A model generated the notes under the pieces. It was not told where the DNA came from, did not search any database, and was given only the letters and a program-made list of their open reading frames with translations. DNA of 34,597 nucleotides from Lachnospiraceae bacterium (lineage in GTDB: Bacteria > Bacillota > Clostridia > Lachnospirales > Lachnospiraceae): NCBI GenBank assembly GCA_009774625.1, contig VSOB01000035.1, positions 1-34,597 on the forward strand. The letters run 5' to 3'. Shown piece by piece: positions 16,350 through 24,215 of this stretch. Position 1 is the stretch's first letter. The number at the start of each line of letters is the position of its first letter. Position numbers and translations under genes: made by a program.

Positions 16350-18157
16350 GCTATGGAATACTGCTGGCAATGATTCCGGCGGCGCTTGCGGCTTTGTTTC
16401 TGAGAGGGATGTGGGAAGAGGGGCAGAAGAAAAGAAAACAGCAGGCCTTATTTGCGGAGTATTGCGGCAGACCGCCCAGGAAATATGAAGAAGCACGGGA
16501 AGCAGAGAAAAAAACAGTGGCAGCAGAGGAAAACAGGCTGACAAAGCGGACCGGTACAGAAACAGAAAGCAAAAGACAGGCGGGAAAAGCAGAACAGTCC
16601 TCCTTTGTTATTGATGAAATCACCTGGAAGGAACTGGATATGGATGATGTATTCTGCAGACTGGACTATACCTTGTCGCAGGCAGGTACAGAATATCTGT
16701 ATACGGCGCTGCATCATCCGGCGGAAAATCGGGAAGAAGCAGAGAAATGGGAGAAAACGGCAGATTATTTTATGACCCATAAAAAGGAACGGATCCATAT
16801 ACAGATGCTGCTGGCGGAGATCGGCAAAGTAAAGGGAATGGTATGTTCGGACGTTCTGACAGCGATGGGGCGTATGAAAAGAAAAAAGCCGGTGAGGGAT
16901 TATCTTGGGATACTGGCCTGTTTCGCGGCTGTTTTTGCGGCGTTGAGACTGGGAGGAGCCGGACTGGTTTTTCTGGTGGGAGTCATGATCGTGCAGATTC
17001 TGACTTATTTTCGGGAGCGGGCCGGGATACTGCCGTACCTGCGCTGTATCGCATGGCTGCTTGGTATGGTCCGGAATCTGGAAAAGCTATGTGATGAGCT
17101 GGATGCGGACATTCGGACCGAACTGGAACGGAATGTGGGGATGGATACGGAGCTTGGCAGTTGTATCATGAGACTCAGGGTTTTAAGGCACCGCAGTTTC
17201 TGGGTGATGCAGTGCGGCGCAGGCAGCAGCAGTCCGCTTTCTCTGTTTGGGGATTATATCCGTATGCTTCTGCATCCTGATATCATACAGTTTGCGGCGC
17301 TTCAGAATACCATAGCAGCTTTGGAGAAAGAGATCCGGTATGGTTATGACTGCATCGGATTTCTGGATGCGGCTGTCAGTATCGCCATGTATCGCATGTC
17401 ACTGCCCCGGTACTGCATCCCTGTTTTATATCCGGCTTTCAGGCCGGACTCAGAACAGGGGGCATATGAAGCGGAAGGAAAAGAAAACAGAGGATTTTAT
17501 ATTGCAGAATGTGTACATCCTCTGCTGGATGCTCCGGTTGCCAACAGCATCCGTCTCTCTGAGGGAGCGGGTGTGCTCCTGACAGGTTCCAATGCCTCCG
17601 GCAAATCCACTTTTTTAAAAACCATTGCGGTGAATCTGCTGCTGGCGCAGACGATTCATACAGCGCTTGCCGACAGGATGACGGCTCCTTTTTGCCGTAT
17701 CTATACGGCTATGACTGACAGCGGGAGCAAAGTCGGGACAGGCAGGAGCAGCTATATGGCTGAGATTCTTTCTTTGAAACGGATACTGGACGGAGGCAGA
17801 AAAGCCTGGCTTCCGGTGTTTTGTTTTGTGGATGAGATTTTGCGCGGTACAGGCACTGTGGAGCGGATTGCAGCATCGGCGCAGATTTTAAAAAGCATCA
17901 GGCCGCCGGGGATGGTCTGTTTTGCGGCGACGCATGACAGGGAGCTGACCGGCCTGCTGGAGCGGGAATATGACAATTATTATTTTACGGAAGAGATCAG
18001 AAATGGGGATATGCGGTTTTCCTATCGTCTGTTGCGGGGGCGGGCGGATCAGAACAATGCCATAAAGCTGTTGGAGGCAGTGGGATATGACAGGGAGATC
18101 GTGGAACATGCCAGAGCGTGTGCGGCGCATTTTCTAAAGGAGGGAATGTGGAAATGA
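16346..18157 (+). CDS. Membrane-anchored MutS-like ATPase
   Basis: A 603-residue protein whose C-terminal third is a MutS domain V ATPase: Walker A GSNASGKST (414-422), MutS-type TDSGSKVGTGRSSYMAEI, Walker B FVDEIL (Asp496, Glu497), and ATHDREL as the signature His region. It lacks the N-terminal mismatch-binding domain of true MutS and instead has an N-terminal hydrophobic segment (about 2-20), a charged Lys/Glu linker (about 28-85), and a hydrophobic pair near residues 188-225. It is therefore not mismatch repair MutS; related short MutS-like proteins are widespread in Clostridia with unknown roles. The start is GTG, inside the preceding stop. The stop overlaps rnhA by ATGA. Confidence 0.85.
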   Translation: MSYGILLAMIPAALAALFLRGMWEEGQKKRKQQALFAEYCGRPPRKYEEAREAEKKTVAAEENRLTKRTGTETESKRQAGKAEQSSFVIDEITWKELDMDDVFCRLDYTLSQAGTEYLYTALHHPAENREEAEKWEKTADYFMTHKKERIHIQMLLAEIGKVKGMVCSDVLTAMGRMKRKKPVRDYLGILACFAAVFAALRLGGAGLVFLVGVMIVQILTYFRERAGILPYLRCIAWLLGMVRNLEKLCDELDADIRTELERNVGMDTELGSCIMRLRVLRHRSFWVMQCGAGSSSPLSLFGDYIRMLLHPDIIQFAALQNTIAALEKEIRYGYDCIGFLDAAVSIAMYRMSLPRYCIPVLYPAFRPDSEQGAYEAEGKENRGFYIAECVHPLLDAPVANSIRLSEGAGVLLTGSNASGKSTFLKTIAVNLLLAQTIHTALADRMTAPFCRIYTAMTDSGSKVGTGRSSYMAEILSLKRILDGGRKAWLPVFCFVDEILRGTGTVERIAASAQILKSIRPPGMVCFAATHDRELTGLLEREYDNYYFTEEIRNGDMRFSYRLLRGRADQNNAIKLLEAVGYDREIVEHARACAAHFLKEGMWK

Positions 18158-18627
18158 AAGTAACCATATATACGGACGGGTCAGCAAGAGGCAATCCGGA
18201 CGGTCCCGGCGGTTATGGGACAATCCTGCACTATACAGACAGAGAGGGAACACTGCATACCAGGGAATACAGCGCCGGGTATCGGAAAACCACCAACAAC
18301 CGGATGGAGCTGATGGCGGTGATCATCGGACTGGAAGCGCTGACAAAGCCATGCGAAGTGGAAGTGATTTCCGATTCCAGATATGTTACGGATGCGTTTA
18401 ATAAAAACTGGATTACCGGATGGCTGAAAAAGGGCTGGAAAGGTTCGGCAGGACCGGTGAAAAATATTGATCTGTGGAAGCGGCTGCTGGCGGCGAAGGA
18501 GCCTCATACAGTAAAATTCACCTGGGTGAAAGGCCATAACGGCCATCCGGAGAATGAGCGGTGCGACAAACTGGCCACGGCAGCGGCGGACGGAGGGAAT
18601 CTGTTGACGGATATTTATCAGGTATGA
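18154..18627 (+). CDS. rnhA: Ribonuclease HI
   Basis: RNase HI cleaves the RNA strand of RNA-DNA hybrids, removing primers and R-loops. The 157-residue protein keeps the complete active site: Asp8 (YTDGSARGNP), Glu52 (NNRMELMA), Asp74 (ISDSRYV), His128 (VKGHNGHPENE) and Asp138 (ERCDKLA). The ATG at 18154 was chosen because AAAGGAGG sits about ten bases upstream; a longer frame from 18118 only overlaps the MutS-like gene. Coupling by an ATGA overlap to the MutS-like gene places it in the same operon. It is followed immediately by a strong promoter at 18628. Confidence 0.94.
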   Translation: MKVTIYTDGSARGNPDGPGGYGTILHYTDREGTLHTREYSAGYRKTTNNRMELMAVIIGLEALTKPCEVEVISDSRYVTDAFNKNWITGWLKKGWKGSAGPVKNIDLWKRLLAAKEPHTVKFTWVKGHNGHPENERCDKLATAAADGGNLLTDIYQV

Positions 18628-18656
18628 TTGCTTTTTGCCGGTGGATTGTTTATAAT
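18628..18656 (+). promoter_or_regulatory. SigA-type promoter of the nrdD-nrdG-dut cluster
   Basis: TTGCTT (18628-18633), 17-bp spacer, consensus TATAAT (18651-18656), starting one base after the rnhA stop. The leader contains two mutually exclusive small hairpins: GCTCC (18687-18691) with GGAGC (18711-18715), or GGCGG (18699-18703) with CCGCC (18715-18719). Confidence 0.8.
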
Positions 18657-18746
18657 GATTTTGTGTTCCTGCGGATTGCCATTACAGCTCCGCGGGCCGG
18701 CGGACTTTTGGGAGCCGCCACTTTAGAGGGAAAGGGTGAATGTAAT

Positions 18747-18899
18747 ATGGAAAACGTAACTGCATTTTTTGGATATTTTATCTCTTATCTGATTTTATTT
18801 GCGGTATTTGTGGCATTGACGGTGACGGCCTGTGTGACCGGAATAAAATGGAGAAAAGCAAAGGACGCCAAAGCAGCGCCTGCAGAGAATGATCATTAA
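18747..18899 (+). CDS. Small 50-residue single-pass membrane protein upstream of nrdD
   Basis: A 50-residue ORF: N terminus MENVTAFFGYF, one strong transmembrane helix (about 9-33, ISYLILFAVFVALTVTACV in its core), then a short basic and polar tail ending in PAENDH. AGGGAAAGGGTGA lies upstream as a ribosome-binding site. It is the first gene behind the promoter at 18628 and stops 39 bp before nrdD, so it is co-transcribed with the reductase. I cannot assign a function. The longer open frame beginning at 18561 is not the gene because it overlaps rnhA and has no SD. Confidence 0.7.
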   Translation: MENVTAFFGYFISYLILFAVFVALTVTACVTGIKWRKAKDAKAAPAENDH

Positions 18900-18938
18900 A
18901 GCGGATACAAAAGGAAGCGATCGGCGGGAGGATGACCG

Positions 18939-21125
18939 ATGTATACCACAGACAGGGAAAAAGAAGATACTATGGATTACAGCAGGGAGTTTCAGCCCGG
19001 CCGGCAGACATGGGTGATTAAAAAAGACGGAAGCCGGGAAGCGTTCAATGTACAGAAGGTTATAGATGCGGTGGGGAAATCCGCCTATCGTGCATTGACT
19101 AAATTTACCGAAGAAGAAAAACGACATATATGTCAGTATGTCATAGACAAGGCGGAAGAGATGGATACGGATGCAATTCCCATTCCTGTGATGCACAATA
19201 TTGTGGAAAGCGCGTTGGAGCAGGTGAAACCCATTGTGGCGAAAAGCTACCGGGATTACAGGAATTATAAGCAGGATTTTGTCCGGATGCTGGACGATGT
19301 GTACAAAAAGAGCCAGTCCATTATGTATGTAGGGGACAAGGAGAATGCCAATACGGATTCTGCACTGGTGTCCACGAAGCGGAGCCTGATTTTCAACCAG
19401 CTCAATAAGGAGCTGTATCAGAAGTTTTTTATGACCACCGAAGAGATACAGGCATGCCGGGACGGTTATATTTATGTGCATGATATGTCTGCCAGAAGAG
19501 ATACGATGAACTGTTGTCTCTTTGATGTGGAGCATGTACTCTCCGGTGGTTTTGAGATGGGAAATATCTGGTACAATGAGCCAAAGACGCTGGATGTTGC
19601 CTTTGATGTGATCGGAGATATCGTTCTGAGCGCCGCCAGCCAGCAGTACGGCGGTTTTACCGTGCCCAGTGTGGATCTGATTCTGGAGCCGTATGCTGAA
19701 AAATCTTACCGTCGTGCCATTGACAAATACACAGGGCTTGGCATAGACCGGGAGCGGGCGGAGGCGGAGGCCTACGCAGATGTGGTACGGGAATTTGAAC
19801 AGGGATTTCAGGGCTGGGAATATAAATTCAATACGGTCGCCAGCAGCAGAGGGGATTATCCGTTTATTACGGTGACGGCAGGTACGGGTACAGGACGGTT
19901 TGCCAGACTGGCGACGATATCCATGCTGCATGTGCGTCAGAAGGGACAGGGTAAGGCAGAGTGCAGAAAGCCGGTACTGTTTCCCAAGATCGTGTTTTTA
20001 TATGATGAAAATCTGCACGGACCGGGCGGAGAGCTGGAGGATGTGTTTGAAGCAGGAGTGCAGTGTTCTGCCAAAACCATGTATCCGGACTGGCTTTCAC
20101 TGACCGGCAGGGGATATATTGCCAGCATGTATAAACAGTACGGAAAGATCATCTCTCCTATGGGATGCCGGGCATTTTTGTCTCCCTGGTATGAGCGGGG
20201 CGGGATGCATCCGGCAGACGATCAGGATGTGCCGGTCTTTGTGGGCCGTTTTAATATCGGTGCGGTTTCCCTGCACCTGCCTATGATTCTGGCCAGGGCC
20301 AGACAGGAGAGCCGGGATTTTTATGAAGTATTGGACTACTATCTGAATCTGATCCGTCAGCTCCATATCAGGACTTATGCGTATCTGGGAGAGATGCGTG
20401 CCTCCACCAATCCGCTGGCTTACTGCGAGGGCGGTTTTCTGGGCGGCCATCTGAAGCTGACAGACAAGATCAAGCCGATTCTGAAATCTGCCACGGCTTC
20501 CTTTGGAATTACGGCCTTCAATGAACTGCAGGAGCTTTATAACGGAAAATCTCTGGTAGAGGACGGAGCTTTTGCGCTGGAGGTATTGGAGCATATCAAT
20601 CAGAAGGTCAATGAATTTAAGGAGCAGGACGGCAATCTGTACGCGATCTACGGAACGCCTGCGGAGAATCTGTGCGGTCTGCAGGTGCGGCAGTTTCGGG
20701 AAAAATACGGCATCGTAGAAGGGGTTTCCGACCGGGAATATGTGAGCAACAGTTTTCACTGTCATGTCACAGAGGATATTACACCGATTGAAAAACAGGA
20801 TATGGAATACCGTTTCTGGGAAATGTCCAATGGGGGCAAGATCCAGTATGTGAAATATCCGATTGACTATAATATAGAAGCCATTAAGACATTGATCCGG
20901 CGGGCGATGGAGATGGGACTATATGAAGGCGTCAATCTGTCTCTGGCCTATTGTGACGATTGCGGACATCAGGAGCTGGAAATGGATGTCTGTCCGAAAT
21001 GCGGCAGCCACAATCTGACCAAAATCGACAGGATGAATGGATATCTGTCTTACTCCCGCATTCATGGCGATACCCGGCTGAACGATGCAAAGATGGCGGA
21101 GATTGCGGACAGGATCAGCATGTAA
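18939..21125 (+). CDS. nrdD: Anaerobic (class III) ribonucleoside-triphosphate reductase
   Basis: NrdD reduces ribonucleoside triphosphates to deoxyribonucleotides using an oxygen-sensitive glycyl radical. The 728-residue protein starts with an ATP-cone regulatory domain (about 17-110, WVIKKDGSREAFNVQKVIDAV), continues with the large barrel (CNCC-type MNCCLFDVEHVL segment near 190), then the C-terminal zinc site (CDDC and CPKC, about 671-691) and the glycyl-radical loop RMNGYLS with Gly701. The start has GGGAGG seven or so bases upstream; an in-frame ATG at 18972 is the alternative. The activase gene follows after 80 bp. The enzyme points to strictly anaerobic DNA precursor synthesis. Confidence 0.96.
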   Translation: MYTTDREKEDTMDYSREFQPGRQTWVIKKDGSREAFNVQKVIDAVGKSAYRALTKFTEEEKRHICQYVIDKAEEMDTDAIPIPVMHNIVESALEQVKPIVAKSYRDYRNYKQDFVRMLDDVYKKSQSIMYVGDKENANTDSALVSTKRSLIFNQLNKELYQKFFMTTEEIQACRDGYIYVHDMSARRDTMNCCLFDVEHVLSGGFEMGNIWYNEPKTLDVAFDVIGDIVLSAASQQYGGFTVPSVDLILEPYAEKSYRRAIDKYTGLGIDRERAEAEAYADVVREFEQGFQGWEYKFNTVASSRGDYPFITVTAGTGTGRFARLATISMLHVRQKGQGKAECRKPVLFPKIVFLYDENLHGPGGELEDVFEAGVQCSAKTMYPDWLSLTGRGYIASMYKQYGKIISPMGCRAFLSPWYERGGMHPADDQDVPVFVGRFNIGAVSLHLPMILARARQESRDFYEVLDYYLNLIRQLHIRTYAYLGEMRASTNPLAYCEGGFLGGHLKLTDKIKPILKSATASFGITAFNELQELYNGKSLVEDGAFALEVLEHINQKVNEFKEQDGNLYAIYGTPAENLCGLQVRQFREKYGIVEGVSDREYVSNSFHCHVTEDITPIEKQDMEYRFWEMSNGGKIQYVKYPIDYNIEAIKTLIRRAMEMGLYEGVNLSLAYCDDCGHQELEMDVCPKCGSHNLTKIDRMNGYLSYSRIHGDTRLNDAKMAEIADRISM

Positions 21126-21205
21126 CTGTAAGATAACGGGGCAATAAGGCTAAAAAGCAGTCAGAATGAAAAACATCAGGTACAACAAAGAGCCAGGAGA
21201 ATGCA

Positions 21206-21715
21206 ATGCGATATCATAATATTACAAAGGATGATATGCTCAATGGAGACGGCCTGCGGGTGGTTCTCTGGGTGGCAGGCTGTTCACACTGTTGCCGGGA
21301 GTGTCACAATCCGGTGACCTGGGATCCCAACGGCGGCCTTTTATTTGATGAAGCGGCTCATAAAGAGCTTTTTGAGCTGCTTGCCAGACCTTATATTTCC
21401 GGCGTCACCTTTTCCGGCGGTGATCCGCTGCATCCGGCCAACCGGATGTCTGTCAGAAATCTGGCGGCGGAAATCAGAGAAAAGCTGCCGGAGAAAACAA
21501 TCTGGCTCTATACAGGGGATGTGTGGGAGCATATAAAAAAGGATCCGTTGATGCAGTATATTGATGTGCTGGTAGACGGGGAATTTCACAGAAATGAGCA
21601 GGATGCAAAGCTGATGTGGAAAGGAAGCCGGAATCAGAGAGTGATTGACGTAAGAAAAAGCCTGGCGCAGACGGACGGCTACGGTCCGGTGCTGCACTGC
21701 GGCGATTATGCATAA
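21206..21715 (+). CDS. nrdG: Anaerobic ribonucleotide reductase-activating protein (radical SAM)
   Basis: NrdG is the radical-SAM activase that abstracts a hydrogen from the NrdD glycine to form the radical. The 169-residue protein has the C-x3-C-x2-C iron-sulfur motif (Cys26, Cys30, Cys33 in AGCSHCCRECHNPVTWD), with an extra Cys29, followed by the glycine-rich SAM-binding VTFSGGDPLHP. AGGAG lies seven or so bases before the ATG. It is encoded directly after its substrate enzyme, and its stop overlaps the possible upstream start of dut. Length is normal for the family. Confidence 0.95.
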   Translation: MRYHNITKDDMLNGDGLRVVLWVAGCSHCCRECHNPVTWDPNGGLLFDEAAHKELFELLARPYISGVTFSGGDPLHPANRMSVRNLAAEIREKLPEKTIWLYTGDVWEHIKKDPLMQYIDVLVDGEFHRNEQDAKLMWKGSRNQRVIDVRKSLAQTDGYGPVLHCGDYA

Positions 21716-21731
21716 GACAATGGAGGAAGAA

Positions 21732-22244
21732 ATGAAAAGAGTTGCAAAATTTTATAAGGTGAGCAAAGAGCGGTTTGCACAGGATCTGAACGAGGCAGTG
21801 CCCGGATTTACGGATGCGGAAATCGATGAGATTTACGAACAGTTGAAACTTCCGTCCAGGGCCACTAAGGGGAGCGCAGGCTATGATTTTCATGCGCCCA
21901 TTACCTTTAACATCAGTCCGGGCAAAGAGCTGTTGATCCCCACCGGCATCCGGGTGGAGATGGAAGAGGACTGGGTGCTGATGCTGTATCCCAGAAGCGG
22001 ACTGGGCTTTAAATACCGGCTCCAGCTCAACAATACAGTGGGCGTCATTGACAGTGATTATTTCTATGCAGACAATGAGGGACACATTATGGCGCGGATT
22101 ACCAATGATTCCAAAGTGGGCATGGAACTGAGGGTAGACCGGGGAATGGGCTTTATCCAGGGCGTTTTTCTGGAGTATGGTCTGACAAGGGATGATGATA
22201 CGGAAACCGTCCGCACAGGCGGATTCGGCAGCACGAATGGATAA
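21732..22244 (+). CDS. dut: dUTP diphosphatase
   Basis: This is a trimeric-type dUTPase, which hydrolyses dUTP to dUMP and diphosphate, keeping uracil out of DNA and supplying dTMP synthesis. The 170-residue sequence contains the five motifs: GSAGYDFHAP (48-56), LYPRSGLG (85-92), a motif-3 NNTVGVIDSDYF (100-111), RGMGFIQGVF (137-146) and the C-terminal RTGGFGSTNG (161-170). A 40-residue helical N-terminal extension precedes motif 1. The ATG at 21732 has GGAGGAA just upstream and is preferred over the ATG at 21708, which overlaps nrdG. Placement after nrdDG fits deoxynucleotide metabolism. Confidence 0.92.
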   Translation: MKRVAKFYKVSKERFAQDLNEAVPGFTDAEIDEIYEQLKLPSRATKGSAGYDFHAPITFNISPGKELLIPTGIRVEMEEDWVLMLYPRSGLGFKYRLQLNNTVGVIDSDYFYADNEGHIMARITNDSKVGMELRVDRGMGFIQGVFLEYGLTRDDDTETVRTGGFGSTNG

Positions 22245-22267
22245 CGGGTGAAAGTAACATAAAAACT

Positions 22268-22297
22268 GCATGAAAAAACTTCTTTCAGGACATACTG
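22268..22297 (+). promoter_or_regulatory. Candidate forespore (SigG/SigF-type) promoter inside the terminator hairpin
   Basis: GCATG (22268-22272) matches a forespore-sigma -35, followed after 18 bp by CATACTG (22291-22297), one mismatch from CATnnTA. Transcription would begin near 22304, in the loop of the terminator described next, ahead of a spore germination gene. Confidence 0.4.
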
Positions 22298-22327
22298 ATT
22301 TCAAATTGTCCGAAAGGAGTTTTTTTA
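22273..22327 (+). terminator. Intrinsic terminator after dut, overlapping the next gene's ribosome-binding site
   Basis: The arm about 22275-22292 (ending GGACA) pairs with 22307-22320 (starting TGTCC, including GAAAGGAG), one bulge, followed by seven T (22320-22326). The same AAAGGAG (22313-22319) serves as SD for the TTG start at 22330. Confidence 0.82.
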
Positions 22328-22329
22328 TT

Positions 22330-23820
22330 TTGAAAAAACAGCCGGAGAAACAGAATATAAATCAGTCCGAAAACAAAGGACAGAAAACGACGCAGGAACA
22401 GGCAGGAGCCAAAATGGCCGGAAAGCTCACACCGGATATGGCTTATATGAAAGAAATTCTATCTATCGGAAAGAATTTTGATGTGGTATACCGGGTGATT
22501 CATATCGGCGGAAAAGAATCCTGCTTTTATTTCATAGATGGGTTCTGCAAAGATGAGCTGATGGAAAAGATACTGCAGTACCTGATAGAACTGACTGCTG
22601 ATGAAATGGCAGAAGATGTCCATGAAATGCTGAAAAAACATATGCCCTATGTGGAAGTCGATGTAAGTGATACCTGGAATGATATCATACACAATCTGAT
22701 GTCCGGCGTTCTGATCCTGATGATCGACGGATATGAGAAAGCGGTGCTGATTGATTCCCGGACTTATCCGGCCAGAAGTGTGTCCGAGCCGGAAAAGGAT
22801 AAGGTACTTCGGGGTTCCAAAGACGGATTTGTGGAAACTGTGGTATTTAATACGGCGCTGATCCGCAGAAGGATCCGCAGTACGGATCTGTGCATGGAAA
22901 TGATGAATGCAGGAGAAAGCTCACAGACAGATATCGTGCTGTGTTATATGGATTCCAGAGTGGATCACGGATTTCTGGAAAAAATCAAAGACGGTATCCG
23001 CAATATTGATGTGGATGCACTTACAATGAACCAGGAAAGCCTGGCGGAATGTCTGTATAAGCGTAAATGGTACAATCCCTTTCCGAAATTTAAGTTTACA
23101 GAACGTCCCGATACGGCGGCAGCCCATGTACTGGAAGGAAACATTGTCATACTGGTGGATAATTCCCCCTCGGCCATGATTACACCCACTACAGTATTTG
23201 ATGTGATTGATGAAGCCGACGATTACTACTTTCCGCCGATTACCGGCACTTACCTGCGGTTTTCCAGATTCCTGATTGCTTTTTTGACCTATTTTCTGAC
23301 CCCTACTTTTTTGCTGATGATGCAGAATCCCCAGTGGATACCGGAAGGATTTGATTTTATTCTGATTCAGGATGAGGTGAATCTGCCGCTGATCTGGCAG
23401 TTTCTGGTACTGGAACTGGCAATAGACGGTCTGCGGCTGGCGGCGGTCAATACCCCGAACATGCTCAGTACACCTTTAAGCGTGATGGCGGCGTTGGTAC
23501 TGGGGGAATTTTCGGTGAACAGTGGTTGGTTCAATTCGGAAGTGATGCTGTATATGGCATTCGTAGCCATCGCCAATTATACCCAGTCCAGCTATGAGTT
23601 GGGCTATGCCCTGAAATTTATGCGGATTCTCAATCTGATCGCCACTGCCCTGTTCGGCGTCTGGGGGTATATCGGCGCAATTGTGGTCTGCGGACTGAGC
23701 ATTGCCTGCAACCGGACGGTGGCAAATACCAGTTATATTTATCCGCTGATTCCCTTTCACGGCAAAGAACTGATGGAAAGAGTGTTCCGGCTGCGTCTGC
23801 CCGGTGCAAGGAAGGAGTAG
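22330..23820 (+). CDS. Spore germination protein, GerA/SpoVAF family
   Basis: A 496-residue membrane protein of the GerA-type germinant-receptor A-subunit family, with features closest to SpoVAF; these act in the spore inner membrane during germination. After a hydrophilic Gln/Lys-rich N terminus (about 1-35) comes the cytoplasmic domain with the family hallmark VFNTALIRRRIRSTDL, then ILVDNSPSAMITPTTVFD. A C-terminal membrane domain of about five helices begins near residue 315 (FLIAFLTYFLTPTFLLMM). A frame from ATG 22270 exists, but that codon is in the terminator stem, so TTG at 22330, ten bases after GGAG, is preferred. No B or C receptor subunits are adjacent, which also favours SpoVAF over GerA. 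Confidence 0.85.
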   Translation: MKKQPEKQNINQSENKGQKTTQEQAGAKMAGKLTPDMAYMKEILSIGKNFDVVYRVIHIGGKESCFYFIDGFCKDELMEKILQYLIELTADEMAEDVHEMLKKHMPYVEVDVSDTWNDIIHNLMSGVLILMIDGYEKAVLIDSRTYPARSVSEPEKDKVLRGSKDGFVETVVFNTALIRRRIRSTDLCMEMMNAGESSQTDIVLCYMDSRVDHGFLEKIKDGIRNIDVDALTMNQESLAECLYKRKWYNPFPKFKFTERPDTAAAHVLEGNIVILVDNSPSAMITPTTVFDVIDEADDYYFPPITGTYLRFSRFLIAFLTYFLTPTFLLMMQNPQWIPEGFDFILIQDEVNLPLIWQFLVLELAIDGLRLAAVNTPNMLSTPLSVMAALVLGEFSVNSGWFNSEVMLYMAFVAIANYTQSSYELGYALKFMRILNLIATALFGVWGYIGAIVVCGLSIACNRTVANTSYIYPLIPFHGKELMERVFRLRLPGARKE

Positions 23821-23870
23821 TGCGGGCGATACCGGCACAGAAAGAAACGCCTGCAGGTATCGCTCTGCAG
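23821..23870 (+). other. Stem-loop region between the germination gene and feoA
   Basis: GCGATACC (23826-23833) pairs with GGTATCGC (23856-23863), extended by two more pairs. The same 5' arm (23821-23828) can instead pair with CGCCTGCA (23848-23855). There is no T tract, so it is not a clear terminator. Confidence 0.4.
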
Positions 23871-23884
23871 TATATCTTCCGGGA

Positions 23885-23913
23885 TTGCAGCAGAGGTAAA
23901 TCCATGCTAAAAT
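23885..23913 (+). promoter_or_regulatory. Possible SigA-type promoter of feoAB
   Basis: TTGCAG (23885-23890), 17-bp spacer, TAAAAT (23908-23913), about 55 bp before feoA. The -35 is weak, and I see no convincing Fur-type operator. Confidence 0.4.
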
Positions 23914-23966
23914 AAACAGGAATAAAAATACAAGAAGAGCATGGAAACGGGCAGGAGACGATACCG

Positions 23967-24215
23967 ATGACATTGTACGACGGAAAGGCGGGCATTTCTT
24001 ACCAGGTGGAAGGGGTGTTTGTGGAAGAAGCGGTGAGCCGGCGGCTGCAGGCCCTGGGGATCAATGACGGAACCCGGGTCAAAATTTTAAACCGTAAGAA
24101 AAAGGGGGCCATGATCATACAGGTGAGAGGGACCAGACTGGCTCTGGGCAGGCATATTTCTTCCAGTATCGAGGTAAAGGAAGAGGCAGAGCGGGGAGAG
24201 GAGACTGCCGTATGA
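23967..24215 (+). CDS. feoA: Ferrous iron transport protein A
   Basis: FeoA is a small cytoplasmic SH3-like protein that associates with FeoB and is needed for Fe2+ uptake. The 82-residue sequence has the family outline: a short N-terminal region, EEAVSRRLQALGINDGTRVKIL, a basic strand NRKKKGAMIIQVRG and the closing TRLALGRHISSSIEV. GCAGGAG lies about ten bases before the ATG. It overlaps feoB by four bases (ATGA), the normal coupled arrangement. Confidence 0.9.
   Translation: MTLYDGKAGISYQVEGVFVEEAVSRRLQALGINDGTRVKILNRKKKGAMIIQVRGTRLALGRHISSSIEVKEEAERGEETAV

Noticed and set aside
18678..18720. Cobalamin riboswitch before nrdD (GCCGCCACTT resembles a B12-box-like string)
   Set aside because: The rest of the cobalamin fold is absent, the region is too short, and class III reductase does not use B12.
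18561..18746. Extended frame before the 50-residue membrane peptide
   Set aside because: It overlaps rnhA and spans the promoter at 18628-18656; the SD is before 18747.
22270..22329. N-terminal extension of the germination protein from ATG 22270
   Set aside because: The extension is the translated terminator hairpin, and the ATG has no SD; TTG 22330 has one.
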